Shown: positions 32,551 through 40,746, counted from the first letter of the stretch. The stretch: 64,000 nt of DNA from Kordia sp964351775 (GCA_964351775.1 CAYGPQ010000004.1:16131-80130); one strand, 5' to 3'. Made by a program: numbers and translations. Notes: generated from the sequence alone by a model not told the origin.

Positions 32551-34713
32551 TTAGGATTCATCAATCAAAATCTCCAATAACTGAATTGCCGCTTCGCTGA
32601 TTTTAGTTCCAGGACCAAATACAGCAACTGCGCCAGCATCAAACAAAAATTGATAATCTTGATGTGGAATTACACCACCAACAATCACCATAATATCATC
32701 ACGTCCATACTTTTTCAATTCTGCAATAACTTGCGGAACTAGGGTTTTATGTCCAGCTGCTAACGAAGAAACACCTAAAATGTGAACATCATTTTCCATA
32801 GCTTGTTTGGCTGCTTCTGCAGGCGTTTGGAATAATGGTCCAATATCTACATCAAAACCAACATCGGCATAGCCTGTAGCCACTACTTTTGCACCTCTAT
32901 CGTGTCCGTCTTGCCCCATCTTTGCAATCATGATTCGCGGTTGGCGACCTTCTTTTTCGGCAAATTTCGCTGCCAATTCTTTCGCTTTTTGAAACGAACT
33001 ATCGTCTTTTATTTCTTTACTATACACGCCTGAAAATGATTTGATTTGTGCTTTGTATCTTCCGAAAACAGCTTCTAAAGCATCTGAAATTTCTCCTAAA
33101 GTTGCTCGTTTACGCGCTGCATCAATAGCTAAAGCTAACAAATTATTTTCCTTTTGTAACAATGCATCTTTATCATTTGACCAAAAATGAGCCGCTTTGG
33201 TCAATTTTGCTAGTGCTTCTGTAACTTCGGCAGCGTTTCGGTTTTCTTTTAACTGAGCCATAGGCGCCATTTGCGCAGTCCGAAGTGTTTGATTGTCTTC
33301 TTCTAAAATATGTAATGGATCTTCTCTTTCGAGTCTATACTTATTTACACCAACAATGACATCTTGCCCCGAATCAATACGCGCTTGTTTTCTCGCGGCA
33401 GCTTCTTCAATACGCATTTTTGGAATTCCAGCTTCAATTGCTTTGGTCATTCCGCCTAACTCTTCCACTTCTTCAATCAGTTGCATCGCTTTATTCGCGA
33501 TTTCATCTGTTAGTTTTTCAACATAATAACTTCCTGCCCAAGGATCAACTGTTTTCGTGATTTTAGTTTCTTCTTGTAAATATATTTGTGTATTTCGTGC
33601 AATTCGTGCTGAGAAGTCTGTTGGCAATGCAATAGCTTCATCTAAGGCATTGGTATGTAAACTTTGCGTTCCGCCAAATGCGGCTGCGGCTGCTTCAATA
33701 CAGGTCCGCGCTACATTGTTAAACGGATCTTGCTCTGTAAGGCTCCAACCACTCGTTTGGGAATGGGTACGCAGTGCTAATGATTTTTGATTTTTTGGAT
33801 TGAATTGCTGCACGAGTTTTGCCCACAGCATTCTGGCAGCTCTCATTTTGGCAATTTCCATAAAATGATTCATGCCAATTGCCCAGAAAAAAGAGAGGCG
33901 AGGCGCAAAGGTATCGATGTCCATTCCTGCGTCGAGTCCTTTTCGGATGTATTCCAAACCGTCGGCTAAGGTGTATGCGAGTTCTATATCACAGGTGGCA
34001 CCCGCTTCTTGCATGTGATAGCCTGAAATACTAATGCTGTTAAATTTTGGCATGTGTTCCGATGTATACTCAAAAATATCAGAAATAATTTTCATCGATG
34101 GCGTTGGTGGATAAATGTACGTGTTTCGCACCATGAATTCTTTTAAAATATCATTCTGAATCGTTCCTTCGAGGAATTCGGGTTGTACACCTTGTTCTTC
34201 TGCGGCCACAATGTAAAATGCCATAATAGGTAAAACCGCGCCATTCATCGTCATGGAAACCGACATTTTATCCAATGGAATTTGATCGAATAAAATTTTC
34301 ATATCTTCCACAGAATCAATCGCAACGCCGGCTTTTCCAACATCACCAACCACGCGCTCATGATCGCTGTCATATCCACGATGTGTAGCTAAATCGAATG
34401 CAACAGACAATCCTTTTTGTCCTGCGGCTAAATTTCGTCTGTAAAACGCATTGCTTTCTTCGGCGGTAGAAAATCCCGCATATTGGCGAATCGTCCAAGG
34501 TCTGCGCACATACATGGTAGAATACGGTCCGCGAAGATTTGGTGCCAAACCAGCTACAAAATCCAGCTGTTTTAACTCTTGCACATCTTCTTTTGAATAC
34601 GACGATTTGATGTCAATGTCTTCCGCCATTTTAAATGAACTTTGGACGTTTTCTTTTGAAACCGCTTTCGCTGAATTGTCTAAGGTGATATGTTGAATAT
34701 TTTTTCTACTCAT
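32551..34713 (-). CDS. mutB: Methylmalonyl-CoA mutase large (alpha) subunit
   Basis: Catalyses interconversion of methylmalonyl-CoA and succinyl-CoA with adenosylcobalamin. The barrel domain has PWTIRQYAGFSTAEESNAFY and the substrate-binding RTHSQTSGWSLTEQDPFNN. The C-terminal B12-binding domain has the DXHXXG motif in KMGQDGHDRGAKVV with GGVIPHQDY after it. At 720 aa it is full length. It is the distal gene of the udk-FtsB-mutA-lipoprotein-mutB unit, 1 bp from the lipoprotein gene. Together with mutA it forms the heterodimer. Confidence 0.95.
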   Translation of the reverse strand: MSRKNIQHITLDNSAKAVSKENVQSSFKMAEDIDIKSSYSKEDVQELKQLDFVAGLAPNLRGPYSTMYVRRPWTIRQYAGFSTAEESNAFYRRNLAAGQKGLSVAFDLATHRGYDSDHERVVGDVGKAGVAIDSVEDMKILFDQIPLDKMSVSMTMNGAVLPIMAFYIVAAEEQGVQPEFLEGTIQNDILKEFMVRNTYIYPPTPSMKIISDIFEYTSEHMPKFNSISISGYHMQEAGATCDIELAYTLADGLEYIRKGLDAGMDIDTFAPRLSFFWAIGMNHFMEIAKMRAARMLWAKLVQQFNPKNQKSLALRTHSQTSGWSLTEQDPFNNVARTCIEAAAAAFGGTQSLHTNALDEAIALPTDFSARIARNTQIYLQEETKITKTVDPWAGSYYVEKLTDEIANKAMQLIEEVEELGGMTKAIEAGIPKMRIEEAAARKQARIDSGQDVIVGVNKYRLEREDPLHILEEDNQTLRTAQMAPMAQLKENRNAAEVTEALAKLTKAAHFWSNDKDALLQKENNLLALAIDAARKRATLGEISDALEAVFGRYKAQIKSFSGVYSKEIKDDSSFQKAKELAAKFAEKEGRQPRIMIAKMGQDGHDRGAKVVATGYADVGFDVDIGPLFQTPAEAAKQAMENDVHILGVSSLAAGHKTLVPQVIAELKKYGRDDIMVIVGGVIPHQDYQFLFDAGAVAVFGPGTKISEAAIQLLEILIDES

Positions 34714-34714
34714 G

Positions 34715-35341
34715 TTACAATCTTATTTTTTGAACGTACGAATCAAAATCGTTTGCTTTTCCAGAGTTAAAGGTCAATACAAATGTTTTTCCTTTTCTAT
34801 TGACTAGATAAAAATAGGTATACCCTTGCATATATTCACCAGTTGATTCATCTTTTCCTCTTAACATAAAGATGGCTCTAAAAATACGATCATTGCCTTT
34901 TTTGATAATTCCTGCTTTCTTAAAAGAACTTTGAAACCCTAAAATTTCACAGAGTGCTTTATGATCACTGTTTAAGTATGATAAAATTTCTTGCGAAACT
35001 TCTTGGTTTATAGGAATATATGGTAGTGTTTTAAAAGAAATATCTAATTTCCGATCTTCACTTGCCATCATATAGAAATTCCCAGCACTTGCGTATTTTA
35101 AATTCAAATAGCGTTTGTATTCAATTTTTTTGAGTTCTTCGTTTTCAATCTCATTAATGAACGCTATGTATTCACTATTTGTAAACAATTTTACATTTTC
35201 AGGAACAAATAGATAAATACTTTCAGCGTCTAATTGAATGTACTTTCCAGGTACGTTTTTAATAGGTACACTTTTGTCTTTGTTTCCATCACATTGAATG
35301 AAAAATAGACTTAGTATAACTATGTAAATAATTCTATTCAT
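34715..35341 (-). CDS. Predicted lipoprotein between the two mutase subunits
   Basis: Unrecognised protein with a lipoprotein signal MNRIIYIVILSLFFIQC ending in the lipobox FIQC, then a short acidic linker. The mature part is about 190 residues with FYMMASEDRKLDISFKTLPY and GYTYFYLVNRKGKTFVLTFN. It is squeezed between mutA (8-bp overlap) and mutB (1-bp gap). A periplasmic protein in the middle of a cytosolic enzyme operon is unusual. A shared role is not indicated by sequence. Confidence 0.8.
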   Translation of the reverse strand: MNRIIYIVILSLFFIQCDGNKDKSVPIKNVPGKYIQLDAESIYLFVPENVKLFTNSEYIAFINEIENEELKKIEYKRYLNLKYASAGNFYMMASEDRKLDISFKTLPYIPINQEVSQEILSYLNSDHKALCEILGFQSSFKKAGIIKKGNDRIFRAIFMLRGKDESTGEYMQGYTYFYLVNRKGKTFVLTFNSGKANDFDSYVQKIRL

Positions 35342-36695
35342 GTTTCAGTCGTTCTTTTTCTAGTTTCGTTGCCAAACGTCTCAATTTAATTGGAATGACT
35401 AATACTTTTTTTACTTCTTGGGTTGCAAACGGTTCAATTTCCAAATCGTGTTTCATGCGATCGTCCGGATTTGGATATTTGTTAGTTCCGAGCAAAACTT
35501 CTTTACCTTCATCAAATAAAGCTTGTTCTTTTGCAGCGCTTTCTTTTATTTTTCGGAAAATAGTACCTTCTTTCAATTGCTTTAAGAAACCGCCATTTGC
35601 TTCGATATCTTTAAAAAGTGTCAAGGCTTTTTCAGCTAATTGATTTGTAATATGTTCGATGTAATATGCACCTTCTGTCGGATTGTTTGTTTTGTCAAAA
35701 TAACTTTCATCTTTTAAGATTCGGAGTTGATTTCGCGCAATACGATCACCAAATTCATTGGTTTTATGATACAGCGCATCATATGGTAAATTGTACACGA
35801 AATCCGCGCCACCTAATACCGCACTCATACATTCCGTAGTGGTTCGTAACATGTTTACATTGTAATCATATATGGTTTTGTTACGTTTTGAAGGTGAAGC
35901 AATGATCGTACATGCTGAGTCTACATTGTATTCTTTTGCCAATACACTCCATAAATGACGCAATGCTCTGAGTTTGGCTATTTCGAAGAAATAATGTCCG
36001 CCAACCGCGACATTGAACGTAATTTTATTCGTGATTTTTGAACCGAAATGATTCAGGTATTCGTTAGCGTGTGCAAGTGCGTATGCGAGTTGTTGCACCA
36101 TGGTTGCGCCCGCATTTTGATAGGTGTCAACATGAATCGTCAGTGTACTGCTGAATGCATCAAACTGTACAATTTTTTCTAACGCTTCATGATCTTTTGC
36201 ACGGTTTTCAAACCAATTTCCTGTGGAAGCTAAGTTTCCAATGATGTCTACTCCAATGGTGATACTAGCCGAATGTACTTTCGCGAAAGCGATAATTTTA
36301 GTACTATAATCAGTTGATAAAAATTCCATTTCTATATGAATAGGAATGTTTTGAAGATTTAAATCTTTTAAAACGGTTTCAATAGGAATGTTTTCGTTTG
36401 AAATGACCAACACTAAACTTTCTACGCCTCTTGCTAAGATGTCTTTGATATTGGAATTTGACTCCGAAGCATTTGTAACATACAAACGTTGTGAAATCTT
36501 CCATTGCGTGGTTTGTGTTGCAATTGGCAGTGTGTTACCATACGTTTCCCGATGGTAAAAAGGTGTAATGTCAATACCTTCTTGTGTAGCTGTAATTAAC
36601 GTCTGATTGTAATCAGCACCTTTTAAATCTACTTGTATTTTTTGCTTCCATTGCGCAGCAGAAACGGTGTCAAATTCGTCAAATAAATTACTCAT
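35334..36695 (-). CDS. mutA: Methylmalonyl-CoA mutase small (beta) subunit
   Basis: Non-catalytic partner of MutB. The barrel-like domain is present (AQWKQKIQVDLKGADYNQTL at the start, IIASPSKRNKTIYDYNVNML and LGGADFVYNLPYDAL in the middle). The cobalamin domain is missing, as expected for the beta subunit in Bacteroidota, where the protein ends soon after the barrel (453 aa). It starts at the end of the FtsB-like gene with a one-base overlap. It contains an ACTTTCGCGAAAGC palindrome within its coding sequence. Confidence 0.92.
   Translation of the reverse strand: MSNLFDEFDTVSAAQWKQKIQVDLKGADYNQTLITATQEGIDITPFYHRETYGNTLPIATQTTQWKISQRLYVTNASESNSNIKDILARGVESLVLVISNENIPIETVLKDLNLQNIPIHIEMEFLSTDYSTKIIAFAKVHSASITIGVDIIGNLASTGNWFENRAKDHEALEKIVQFDAFSSTLTIHVDTYQNAGATMVQQLAYALAHANEYLNHFGSKITNKITFNVAVGGHYFFEIAKLRALRHLWSVLAKEYNVDSACTIIASPSKRNKTIYDYNVNMLRTTTECMSAVLGGADFVYNLPYDALYHKTNEFGDRIARNQLRILKDESYFDKTNNPTEGAYYIEHITNQLAEKALTLFKDIEANGGFLKQLKEGTIFRKIKESAAKEQALFDEGKEVLLGTNKYPNPDDRMKHDLEIEPFATQEVKKVLVIPIKLRRLATKLEKERLKHE
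36277..36290. repeat. Palindrome ACTTTCGCGAAAGC inside mutA
   Basis: The same 14-mer occurs again in the intergenic region at 63030-63043. This CTTTCGCGAAAG core is a frequent palindrome in flavobacterial genomes (from memory). Confidence 0.6.
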
Positions 36696-36997
36696 TAGTT
36701 GGTGGTTTTTAGGCTATCTGCGTACTCGATGATATAAATTTCTTCATTTTCTTTTTTCATGAAATAGCGTTCGCGCGCAAATTTTTCCAATTCTTCCATG
36801 CTTGAGAATTTTTTGATATTCTTGCGATCTTTTTTGATTTCGCTTTGAAGATTTGTTTTTTGCTGTTCTAAAAGTTCTATTTGTCTATTCAGTTCTCTAT
36901 GTGTAGAAAACCACGAATTTGCATCTACAAATAGCATCCACACGATAAAAATGGCGGAGATGATGATGTATATATTTTTGAATTTGTTCAGATTCAT
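36695..36997 (-). CDS. FtsB/DivIC family septum formation protein
   Basis: Small bitopic protein of the division machinery. One N-terminal helix (KNIYIIISAIFIVWMLFVDA, residues 8-27) is followed by a coiled coil rich in Gln, Glu and Lys (RQIELLEQQKTNLQSEIK). The family ending FARERYFMKKENEEIYII follows. Length 100 is normal. The order udk, then this gene, then mutA is one I recall as common in Flavobacteriaceae. It overlaps mutA by one base. Confidence 0.9.
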   Translation of the reverse strand: MNLNKFKNIYIIISAIFIVWMLFVDANSWFSTHRELNRQIELLEQQKTNLQSEIKKDRKNIKKFSSMEELEKFARERYFMKKENEEIYIIEYADSLKTTN

Positions 36998-37047
36998 GGT
37001 ATTTGCAATTGCGCTGCGACCGATTTATGCTATAAATGTACTAAATA

Positions 37048-37656
37048 TTAGGCTAATCGTTCGCTAATAATGGTTCGTACGATATCTACAGCAACGCTAT
37101 TGTACCGATTGTTTGGAATTATGATATCGGCAAACTCTTTAGTAGGTTCAATAAATTGTTCGTGCATGGGTTTGAGTGTAGATTGATATCTGCTTAAAAC
37201 TTCGTCAATATTACGTCCACGTTGGGTAATATCGCGTTTGATTCTTCGGATGAGACGTTCGTCAGAATCAGCATGCACAAAAATGTTAATGTCAAACATT
37301 TTACGAAGTTCGGTATTTGTTAAGATCAAAATCCCTTCTACAATCATCACTTTTCGTGGAAGTGTATGAATGGTGTCGCCAGTTCGATTGTGTTTTACAA
37401 ACGAATATACAGGTTGATCTATGGCATTTCCTTTTTTTAATTCGGTTAGATGTTCACAGAGTAAATCAAAATCAATTGATCGTGGGTGATCAAAATTGAT
37501 TTTTGTACGTTGTTCGTAATTTAAGTGTGAAGTATCGTTATAGTAAGAATCTTGTGAAATAACTCCGACTTCATTTTCGGGCAATTGTTTAATGATTTCG
37601 TTAACTACGGTTGTTTTTCCGCTTCCAGTTCCTCCGCCAATACCAATAATGAGCAT
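37048..37656 (-). CDS. udk: Uridine kinase
   Basis: Phosphorylates uridine and cytidine to UMP and CMP in nucleotide salvage. The P-loop is GIGGGTGSGKTTVV (residues 5-18). The substrate region is ISQDSYYND, then FDHPRSIDFDLL, and VMIVEGILIL holds the Walker-B-like strand. RRIKRDITQRGR is the lid. Length 202 is typical. It is 50 bp before the FtsB-like gene and is the likely first gene of that operon. A TAATTTTG element lies 26 bp before the ATG. Confidence 0.93.
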   Translation of the reverse strand: MLIIGIGGGTGSGKTTVVNEIIKQLPENEVGVISQDSYYNDTSHLNYEQRTKINFDHPRSIDFDLLCEHLTELKKGNAIDQPVYSFVKHNRTGDTIHTLPRKVMIVEGILILTNTELRKMFDINIFVHADSDERLIRRIKRDITQRGRNIDEVLSRYQSTLKPMHEQFIEPTKEFADIIIPNNRYNSVAVDIVRTIISERLA

Positions 37657-37681
37657 AAATGTATATTTTTTTTGTCGAGTA

Positions 37682-37689
37682 CAAAATTA
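37682..37689 (-). promoter_or_regulatory. Candidate -7 promoter element (TAATTTTG) for udk
   Basis: Fits TAnnTTTG on the minus strand, about 26 bp before the udk start codon. Confidence 0.5.
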
Positions 37690-38037
37690 AGTAAATTATT
37701 CATTTATTTTAGATAAAAGAGTCTAGATCGCTTCGCTGTTGTAATCAAGAAATTAGATTCATTTAGAATCGTTTGAAATTATTCACTGTTGTTCTATAAA
37801 AGATTCAAGACCGCTGCGCTGTTAAATGAAAGAATAAAGACTAAATAGTAACTATTTGAAAAACAAGATTAATAATTATATTTAATTAGCTAATTCCTTC
37901 TGTCATAGCAATTTGCAAAAGCACGGTAATTTTATGAAAAGATCTTGCAAACTTTTTCAAAGCAAGGTCTTCACAAGAATTGAAATGGTTTTATCGGACA
38001 CTAACGGAAATTATTTTAAAAATAAATAGTTTTTGCT
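37690..38037. other. Intergenic region, about 350 bp, with dispersed repeat copies
   Basis: It holds a short copy of the repeat motif (TAGATCGCTTCGCTGTT at 37724-37740) and a longer copy at 37784-37860. No coding sequence is visible. The right part ends at the tRNA promoter. Confidence 0.6.
37784..37860. repeat. Dispersed intergenic repeat, copy A
   Basis: Shares a run of matching segments with copy B at 43777-43857: CACTGTTGT, GATTCAAGA, CGCTGCGCTGTTA, AGAATAAAGAC and GTAACTATT, all in the same order and spacing. Confidence 0.75.
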
Positions 38038-38066
38038 TTTGTGTTTCTGGAAAAGTCTTATATTTG
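38038..38066 (+). promoter_or_regulatory. tRNA-type promoter (TTTG-N17-TATATTTG)
   Basis: A -33 TTTG and a perfect -7 TATATTTG are separated by 17 bp. This is a strong Bacteroidota promoter upstream of the tRNA-Pro-like copy and, further on, the GIY-YIG gene and the intact tRNA-Pro. Confidence 0.75.
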
Positions 38067-38131
38067 CAATCCAAATTTTAGGGCATAGTTTTGAATTCTT
38101 AGGATGAAAAAACTATTACAAACACACTTTA

Positions 38132-38248
38132 CGGGGTGTACTACGCCAAAGCGTAGCAGGACGTAGCCCTGACGAAGATGACGCCTTAGCGTTATTATCG
38201 CGCCGCGTTTGGGACGCGGAGGTCGTCACGCTTGAGGCGTGACCACCC
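38132..38248 (+). pseudogene. tRNA-Pro(TGG)-like copy with hairpin insertions
   Basis: It keeps CGGGGTGTA at its 5' end and a 31-nt stretch identical to the intact tRNA-Pro (38195-38225 versus 38514-38544). That stretch includes the anticodon arm with the TGG loop. In the D-arm region two extra pieces are inserted, one with CTACGC-CAAA-GCGTAG and one with ACGC-CTTA-GCGT. The normal T-arm is replaced by the 7-bp hairpin GTCACGC-TTGAG-GCGTGAC. The acceptor 3' side is only CACCC, so 5 pairs can form. It could be a dead copy or a tRNA-like structure in the leader of the GIY-YIG gene that starts 13 bp later. Confidence 0.82.
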
Positions 38249-38260
38249 AAATTAAGGAGT

Positions 38261-38503
38261 ATGATAGTATATATTCTTTATAGTGAATTGAAATCAAAAT
38301 ATTACGTTGGTCAAACGCAAGATTTTGGAAAAAGATTATTACGACATAATTCAGGTTATGTGAAGTCAACTAAAAGTGGTATACCATGGAAAGTTGTTAT
38401 AAATATTGAAGTTACAAATAGAAGTGAAGCTCTTATTCTTGAAAAGAGAATTAAAAAACGAGGAGCAAAACGCTATTTAGAAGATAACCAACTCGGGGTG
38501 TAG
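38261..38503 (+). CDS. GIY-YIG nuclease family protein, 80 aa
   Basis: Single-domain endonuclease of the UPF0213/UvrC-N type. The signature is VYILYSELKSKYYVGQT (residues 3-19), with the catalytic Arg in DFGKRLLRH and the Glu in EALILEKRIKKRGAKRY. No DNA-binding partner domain is present. The last residues (QLGV) and the TAG stop are encoded by bases that also form the acceptor stem of the intact tRNA-Pro, a 10-bp overlap. An AAGGAG stands only one base before the ATG, too close to be an ordinary ribosome site. GIY-YIG genes whose tails run into tRNA genes occur in other Bacteroidota (recalled). A homing-like link to tRNA-Pro is inferred. Confidence 0.9.
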   Translation: MIVYILYSELKSKYYVGQTQDFGKRLLRHNSGYVKSTKSGIPWKVVINIEVTNRSEALILEKRIKKRGAKRYLEDNQLGV

Positions 38504-38568
38504 CGTAGCCCGGTTATCGCGCCGCGTTTGGGACGCGGAGGTCGCAGGTTCGAATCCTGCCACCCCGA
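38494..38568 (+). tRNA. tRNA-Pro (anticodon TGG)
   Basis: The acceptor CGGGGTG pairs with CACCCCG and an A follows as the discriminator base. The D-arm GCG...CGC, the anticodon stem CCGCG / CGCGG with loop TTTGGGA (anticodon TGG), and the T-arm GCAGG-TTCGAAT-CCTGC are all complete. CCA is not encoded. Its own promoter is not visible immediately upstream, because the GIY-YIG coding region fills that space; the nearest good promoter is more than 400 bp away. Confidence 0.95.
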
Positions 38569-38575
38569 CAAAAGA

Positions 38576-38602
38576 AAGTCTTGCTAAAGCAAGACTTTTT
38601 TT
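38576..38602 (+). terminator. Terminator after tRNA-Pro
   Basis: AAGTCTTGC and GCAAGACTT form a perfect 9-bp stem with a TAAA loop and are followed by a T-run. Confidence 0.92.
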
Positions 38603-38605
38603 ATG

Positions 38606-38637
38606 CAATACATTTGGGCTAGCTCAAGAATGTATTG
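38606..38637. repeat. Perfect 9-bp inverted repeat
   Basis: CAATACATT and AATGTATTG flank a 14-nt spacer just after the tRNA terminator. Its purpose is unknown. Confidence 0.6.
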
Positions 38638-38769
38638 TATAAAAAAGGATTGAGTGAGCGAAGCGAAACAAGATTTTCATTTGCAACAAATTCTATTCAG
38701 GATCACGTTAGTAATCCTTTCTTCTGCATATTTAGAGTTTACTTAAGAATGTGTTTGAATCAAATTATA

Positions 38770-39243
38770 TTATTTACGTTCTTTAAATCCAGATACATGC
38801 AAAGAAATTGCTTTCCAAATAGTATCTTTTTTTATTAATACATTACTGGATTCATAGGTGCTGTAGGCAGCATCTTTATAGATGTGTCCAGTTCCAGAAA
38901 TAATGGCTGTTCCATTTTCATAAATTGTCAAACGTTTGATTTCATAACGGAAAGAATCGTGTTGTGTAGCATTTTTTTTGATCCAATTGAGTTCATCATT
39001 CTTGGTATATCTGTTTCCAGAACCATCAATGAGTTGAAAACTTTCATCTAGAATATGATCTAATAAAATTGTGTCTTGTTCTTTGTATGCTTTTGGCCAT
39101 AATACTTCTTTCATATTACGAAGCGTATGTTTGTCTTTTGATGTAATTTGTGTAGTAGTTGCTTTTTGAGAAACTTCTTGATTACAACTGCTTACAAGAA
39201 GTGCTAGTATTACTGCGAAACTTATTGTTTTTAGAAAGTTCAT
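38770..39243 (-). CDS. NTF2-like lipoprotein (DUF4440/SnoaL type), 157 aa
   Basis: A lipoprotein signal ends in the lipobox VSSC (MNFLKTISFAVILALLVSSC). The mature part folds like NTF2/SnoaL proteins: an initial helix with MKEVLWPKAYKEQDTILLDH, then strands with FQLIDGSGNRYTKNDELNWI and SGTGHIYKDAAYSTYESSNV. A final strand pair WKAISLHVSGFKER ends the protein. It is the third gene after the CPBP and ankyrin genes, 3 bp from the latter. Function is unknown; such proteins are often ligand-binding or inactive enzymes. Confidence 0.82.
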   Translation of the reverse strand: MNFLKTISFAVILALLVSSCNQEVSQKATTTQITSKDKHTLRNMKEVLWPKAYKEQDTILLDHILDESFQLIDGSGNRYTKNDELNWIKKNATQHDSFRYEIKRLTIYENGTAIISGTGHIYKDAAYSTYESSNVLIKKDTIWKAISLHVSGFKERK

Positions 39244-39246
39244 TTA

Positions 39247-40746
39247 TTATTCTTTTTTAAGGATGAATTTTATCTTTAGTTTTCCATACCAAGCTGGTTT
39301 ATTACCGTTTGGATAGGTTTCATCAAACATGATTAGTTCTAAGAAATTATTGTTAAAGGCTATTTTGTAATACTGTTTTCCACTTTCAAAACCGGGAACT
39401 TTTGCAATATCAGGAGTTGTTGTGATTACGTTTTCATCAATTTGATAATTTCCTGTATTGAAGACAACCGTTTGAAAAGCTTTGACGATTTCTTCTGTTG
39501 ATGGTTGGGATAAGTTTTGAAAAGGTGTACGTTTTTTCATTTGCGGATTGTACATAAGCGCATAGTTCTCCATAGAAAATATAAAACGTCCATGATCTTC
39601 TTCTTTTCGAATGTATGTTGTATCGGCATATATGTATTGAATTTCTTCTACTTTCCAGGAACCTACTAATTTATTTTTCGATTGTTGTTTGGTTTCAATA
39701 ATTTGAATGATTTCTTTTAAATTGGACAATTTTGCAACATCATATGCGCTATACGTATTGTCCAACGCCTTGTATGTATAATCAGCATGGTATGAAAGTA
39801 ATAATTTTGCAAACGCTTCATGTTTATACCAAAGCGTCCAATGTAGGGCAGAAGCGTTATTTACTATATCTTTGGTGTCAATGGTGGCGCCATTTTGTAT
39901 GAGTAATGACCCAATTGCAACATTTCCGTTCACTGCGGCTCCAATTAAAGGTGTGAGTTGATACGTGTTGCCAGTAATAGTTGGATCTGCACCTGATTTT
40001 AGTAATAATGCTACGATAGCAAGATGTCCAAACCGTGCCGCCCAAGCAAGTGGCGTTTGTCCAACACGATTCATTTCATTAACGTTCACATTATATTCAA
40101 CCAATAGTTTTACCAATTCATAGTTACCTTGTTGTGCCGCTAATTGAAGTATTGGTGTTTCCAATTGATCTTTTGTGTTTGCAGAAAGCCCTTTTTTGAG
40201 TAATTTTTCAGTTGTTTTTAGATCATTTTCAAGAATTGCTGTTACAAGTTTTTGTTCTTTTTTCGTTAGTAAACGCGCCATTTTAGTAGTTCTAAATACA
40301 TTCGCTACTAAATCATGATGCCAAAGTCGGAAAGCGACATCTACCGCAGTTCCATGCTTACTTTTTAGAAATAAATCTGCATCTTTTTTGATTAATAATT
40401 TCATGACAGGAATTTTCCCAGAGAATGTTGCCCAATTCAGTGCATGATCATTGTTTTTATCAACCGCATTAATTTTTGCGTCGTTTTCGATCAAAATGTT
40501 ACAGATTTCTACATTTCCAACGGAAGAAGCATACATCAATGGAGTTCCTTGTAAGCCTTTTAATTGGGCAAGATTCACATTGGCACCTTGCTGAATAAGT
40601 TGTTTTACTTTTTCAAGATTATTCTCTGAAATAGCTATTAATAAAGGAGTTTTTCCATTTTCATCATGAGAGTTTACATGATTTTGTCCCACACCAATCT
40701 TTACTAGTAAGGAGCAAATAAGTATTAGTATATATTGTTTTTTCAT
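39247..40746 (-). CDS. Exported ankyrin-repeat protein, 499 aa
   Basis: A signal peptide (MKKQYILILICSLLVKIGVGQ) is followed by about ten ankyrin repeats to residue 340. Typical turns are GKTPLLIAISENNLEKVKQL, LGTPL-like GTPLMYASSVGN and GQTPLAWAARFGHLAIVALL. The last 150 residues form a separate beta-rich domain (LVGSWKVEEIQYIYADTTYI and on), possibly lipocalin-like. Such proteins mediate protein contacts in the periplasm. It overlaps the CPBP protease gene by 4 bp (ATGA) and is followed by an NTF2-like gene, so the three form an operon. Confidence 0.88.
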   Translation of the reverse strand: MKKQYILILICSLLVKIGVGQNHVNSHDENGKTPLLIAISENNLEKVKQLIQQGANVNLAQLKGLQGTPLMYASSVGNVEICNILIENDAKINAVDKNNDHALNWATFSGKIPVMKLLIKKDADLFLKSKHGTAVDVAFRLWHHDLVANVFRTTKMARLLTKKEQKLVTAILENDLKTTEKLLKKGLSANTKDQLETPILQLAAQQGNYELVKLLVEYNVNVNEMNRVGQTPLAWAARFGHLAIVALLLKSGADPTITGNTYQLTPLIGAAVNGNVAIGSLLIQNGATIDTKDIVNNASALHWTLWYKHEAFAKLLLSYHADYTYKALDNTYSAYDVAKLSNLKEIIQIIETKQQSKNKLVGSWKVEEIQYIYADTTYIRKEEDHGRFIFSMENYALMYNPQMKKRTPFQNLSQPSTEEIVKAFQTVVFNTGNYQIDENVITTTPDIAKVPGFESGKQYYKIAFNNNFLELIMFDETYPNGNKPAWYGKLKIKFILKKE

